DNA from: a bacterium
GTDB taxonomy: Bacteria > Joyebacterota > Joyebacteria > Joyebacterales > Joyebacteraceae
NCBI GenBank assembly: GCA_025782395.1
Contig: JALGZD010000191.1
Location: 33,498-97,497, forward strand
Reading direction: 5' to 3'
Length of the DNA stretch: 64,000 bases
Positions 63,113-64,000 of the stretch are shown here, in pieces. The translations under genes were made by a program, and so were the position numbers. The notes under the pieces are model-generated. The model had not been told where the DNA came from. It worked only from the letters and a program-made list of their open reading frames with translations, and did not search any database. Numbering within the stretch: the first letter of the stretch is position 1; each line of letters starts with the position of its first letter.

Positions 63113-64000
63113 CTATTCCACGACGACGAGCGAGTTACTGCCGCCGTACGGGTCGGGAACGCTTTCGGAATTCCCTTCGTCAGCGATCCACAGAGCGCCG
63201 CCGTCTATCACGAATTTATACTCATACTGACCGGGCTCGAGTTCGATGACGACCGTCCAGATGCCGTCGCCGTCCTCGTCTGACATCGGCGTCGCGTCGG
63301 TGCTCCATCCATTGAACTCGCCGGCCACGTTCACACGACCTGCAGACTGCTGCCTGATGCTGAAGAGAATTCCCTCGTCAAGAAGGACGGGGCCTCGAAG
63401 AAGCTTCGCATCCCCCACGGAGGCGGCGCGGGCCATCACGCCTGCCCCACCCTCTCCTCCTGCTTTGGATATCGGCTGCGACAGGAAGGCCGGTGGTTCG
63501 TCTCCAAGGATTTCATACACGTTCTTGAGCGTCCCGCGGAATATCTCGTCGAACGCCCCGTCGTTTGCGGAATCCTGATCGGTCCCGTACCACCAGAACC
63601 AGTCGCTTCCCTCCGCTGCGTAGATTTCGTCGTATGCGCGGGCCAGGATATCCGTCTCTATAGTGCCGCTTTCTTCCTTCCCGGCCAGATAATCACGGAC
63701 CATGGCGAGATAGTCCCACGCGTCGTTCTCCTCCCGCTCCCCGATCCAGGTCGAGAAGTCACTGCTGATCCACGAACCGGCCCAGAGCTGCCGGATGGTT
63801 GCTGTAGGCGGATGTTCCTCCAGATACTCGGCAACCGTGACGGTGCGCAGCCAATCGGCTTCCGACATCTGTTCATACCACGAATGGAAGAACTCCTTGC
63901 CGTCGTGCCGATACCAGTCCCACGCGTTCTCACCATCGAGGATAATCGGAACCACGTAGTCGCGATCGTCACCAGCGAGCTCCTTGTGAATCCCGTGCAG
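63113..64000 (-). CDS. GH57-type alpha-glucan enzyme with CBM48-like domain, N-terminus off the right edge
   Basis: The reading frame is open at base 64000, so only the C-terminal 295 residues are seen. The visible part begins with VVPIILDGENAWDWY near the edge, a conserved block of GH57 enzymes, and continues FHSWYEQMSE. Near residue 210 from the edge a starch/glycogen-binding CBM48 (AMPK-type) domain starts (ILFSIRQQSAGRVNVAGEFNGW) and runs to the end (YEYKFVIDGG, DPYGGSNSLVV). Catalytic residues lie outside the window. Together with the debranching enzyme 67 nt downstream it suggests a glycogen-use pair. Amylase, branching or pullulanase activity cannot be told apart here. Confidence 0.85.
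   Translation of the reverse strand: MHGIHKELAGDDRDYVVPIILDGENAWDWYRHDGKEFFHSWYEQMSEADWLRTVTVAEYLEEHPPTATIRQLWAGSWISSDFSTWIGEREENDAWDYLAMVRDYLAGKEESGTIETDILARAYDEIYAAEGSDWFWWYGTDQDSANDGAFDEIFRGTLKNVYEILGDEPPAFLSQPISKAGGEGGAGVMARAASVGDAKLLRGPVLLDEGILFSIRQQSAGRVNVAGEFNGWSTDATPMSDEDGDGIWTVVIELEPGQYEYKFVIDGGALWIADEGNSESVPDPYGGSNSLVVVE

Noticed and set aside
1..64000. tRNA, rRNA, CRISPR arrays, insertion sequences or phage genes
   Set aside because: I looked for cloverleaf-like arms, regularly spaced repeats and transposase or integrase motifs and saw none that were convincing.

Overview
The window looks like a chromosomal segment of an uncultured, GC-rich, Gram-negative bacterium. At least eight secreted proteins end in a FlgD-like/T9SS-type C-terminal domain (an NPFNP-type turn, an SGRxV core, a GHxxxWxGxDxxG-SGVYF block and a K/R-rich end). 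Several also carry cohesin-like and degenerate dockerin-like modules. That combination is typical of FCB-superphylum and related candidate phyla (Eisenbacteria, Krumholzibacteria and Latescibacteria types); I cannot place it more precisely. I saw no rRNA, tRNA, CRISPR array or transposase. Every gene except one (22970-24289) is on the minus strand, so transcription runs from high to low coordinates.

Region 1 (about 22.8 kb down to 1) is a long, tightly packed purine-salvage and purine-fermentation gene set behind one good sigma70-type promoter at 22787-22815. In transcription order it holds an SsnA-type aminohydrolase, a threonine-synthase-like PLP enzyme, the xanthine dehydrogenase Fe-S subunit, a PPC/DUF296 protein, split transketolase, an aspartate-type aminotransferase, a MocA-like nucleotidyltransferase, an XdhC-type factor, a YqeB/EF2563-type factor, the xanthine dehydrogenase FAD subunit, two different knotted carbamoyltransferases, carbamate kinase and adenine deaminase. 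A remnant of an MFS transporter follows, then a BMP-family nucleoside ABC transporter interrupted by murJ, and finally an exported metallophosphatase cut by the left edge. A dihydropyrimidinase (24356-25750) and an alpha/beta hydrolase lie just beyond the lone plus-strand gene. Together these suggest capture of nucleotides or nucleosides, opening of the purine ring, and ATP formation from carbamoyl phosphate. The molybdenum-binding catalytic subunit of the dehydrogenase is absent from the window.

Region 2 (26.7-41.2 kb) is an array of exported cohesin-like proteins. Two are giant parallel beta-helix proteins whose C-terminal 762 nt are a near-identical direct repeat. Region 3 (41.2-50.7 kb) holds a GH5 mannanase-like protein and a set of exported proteins: a lipoprotein secretin, a chaperone-like double-Ig protein and several putative subunits. 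The leader of the largest beta-helix gene and the leader of the secretin set share a conserved, structured, about 80-90 nt element. Each element lies about 100 nt downstream of a near-consensus promoter, and I consider this the most likely new regulatory RNA here.

Region 4 (50.8-64 kb) contains the PreT/PreA dihydropyrimidine dehydrogenase pair, a ComEA-like helix-hairpin-helix/beta-barrel protein, another outer-membrane barrel candidate, a lamin-tail surface protein, a membrane VWA protein, a glycogen-debranching enzyme and the C-terminal part of a GH57-type alpha-glucan enzyme cut by the right edge.
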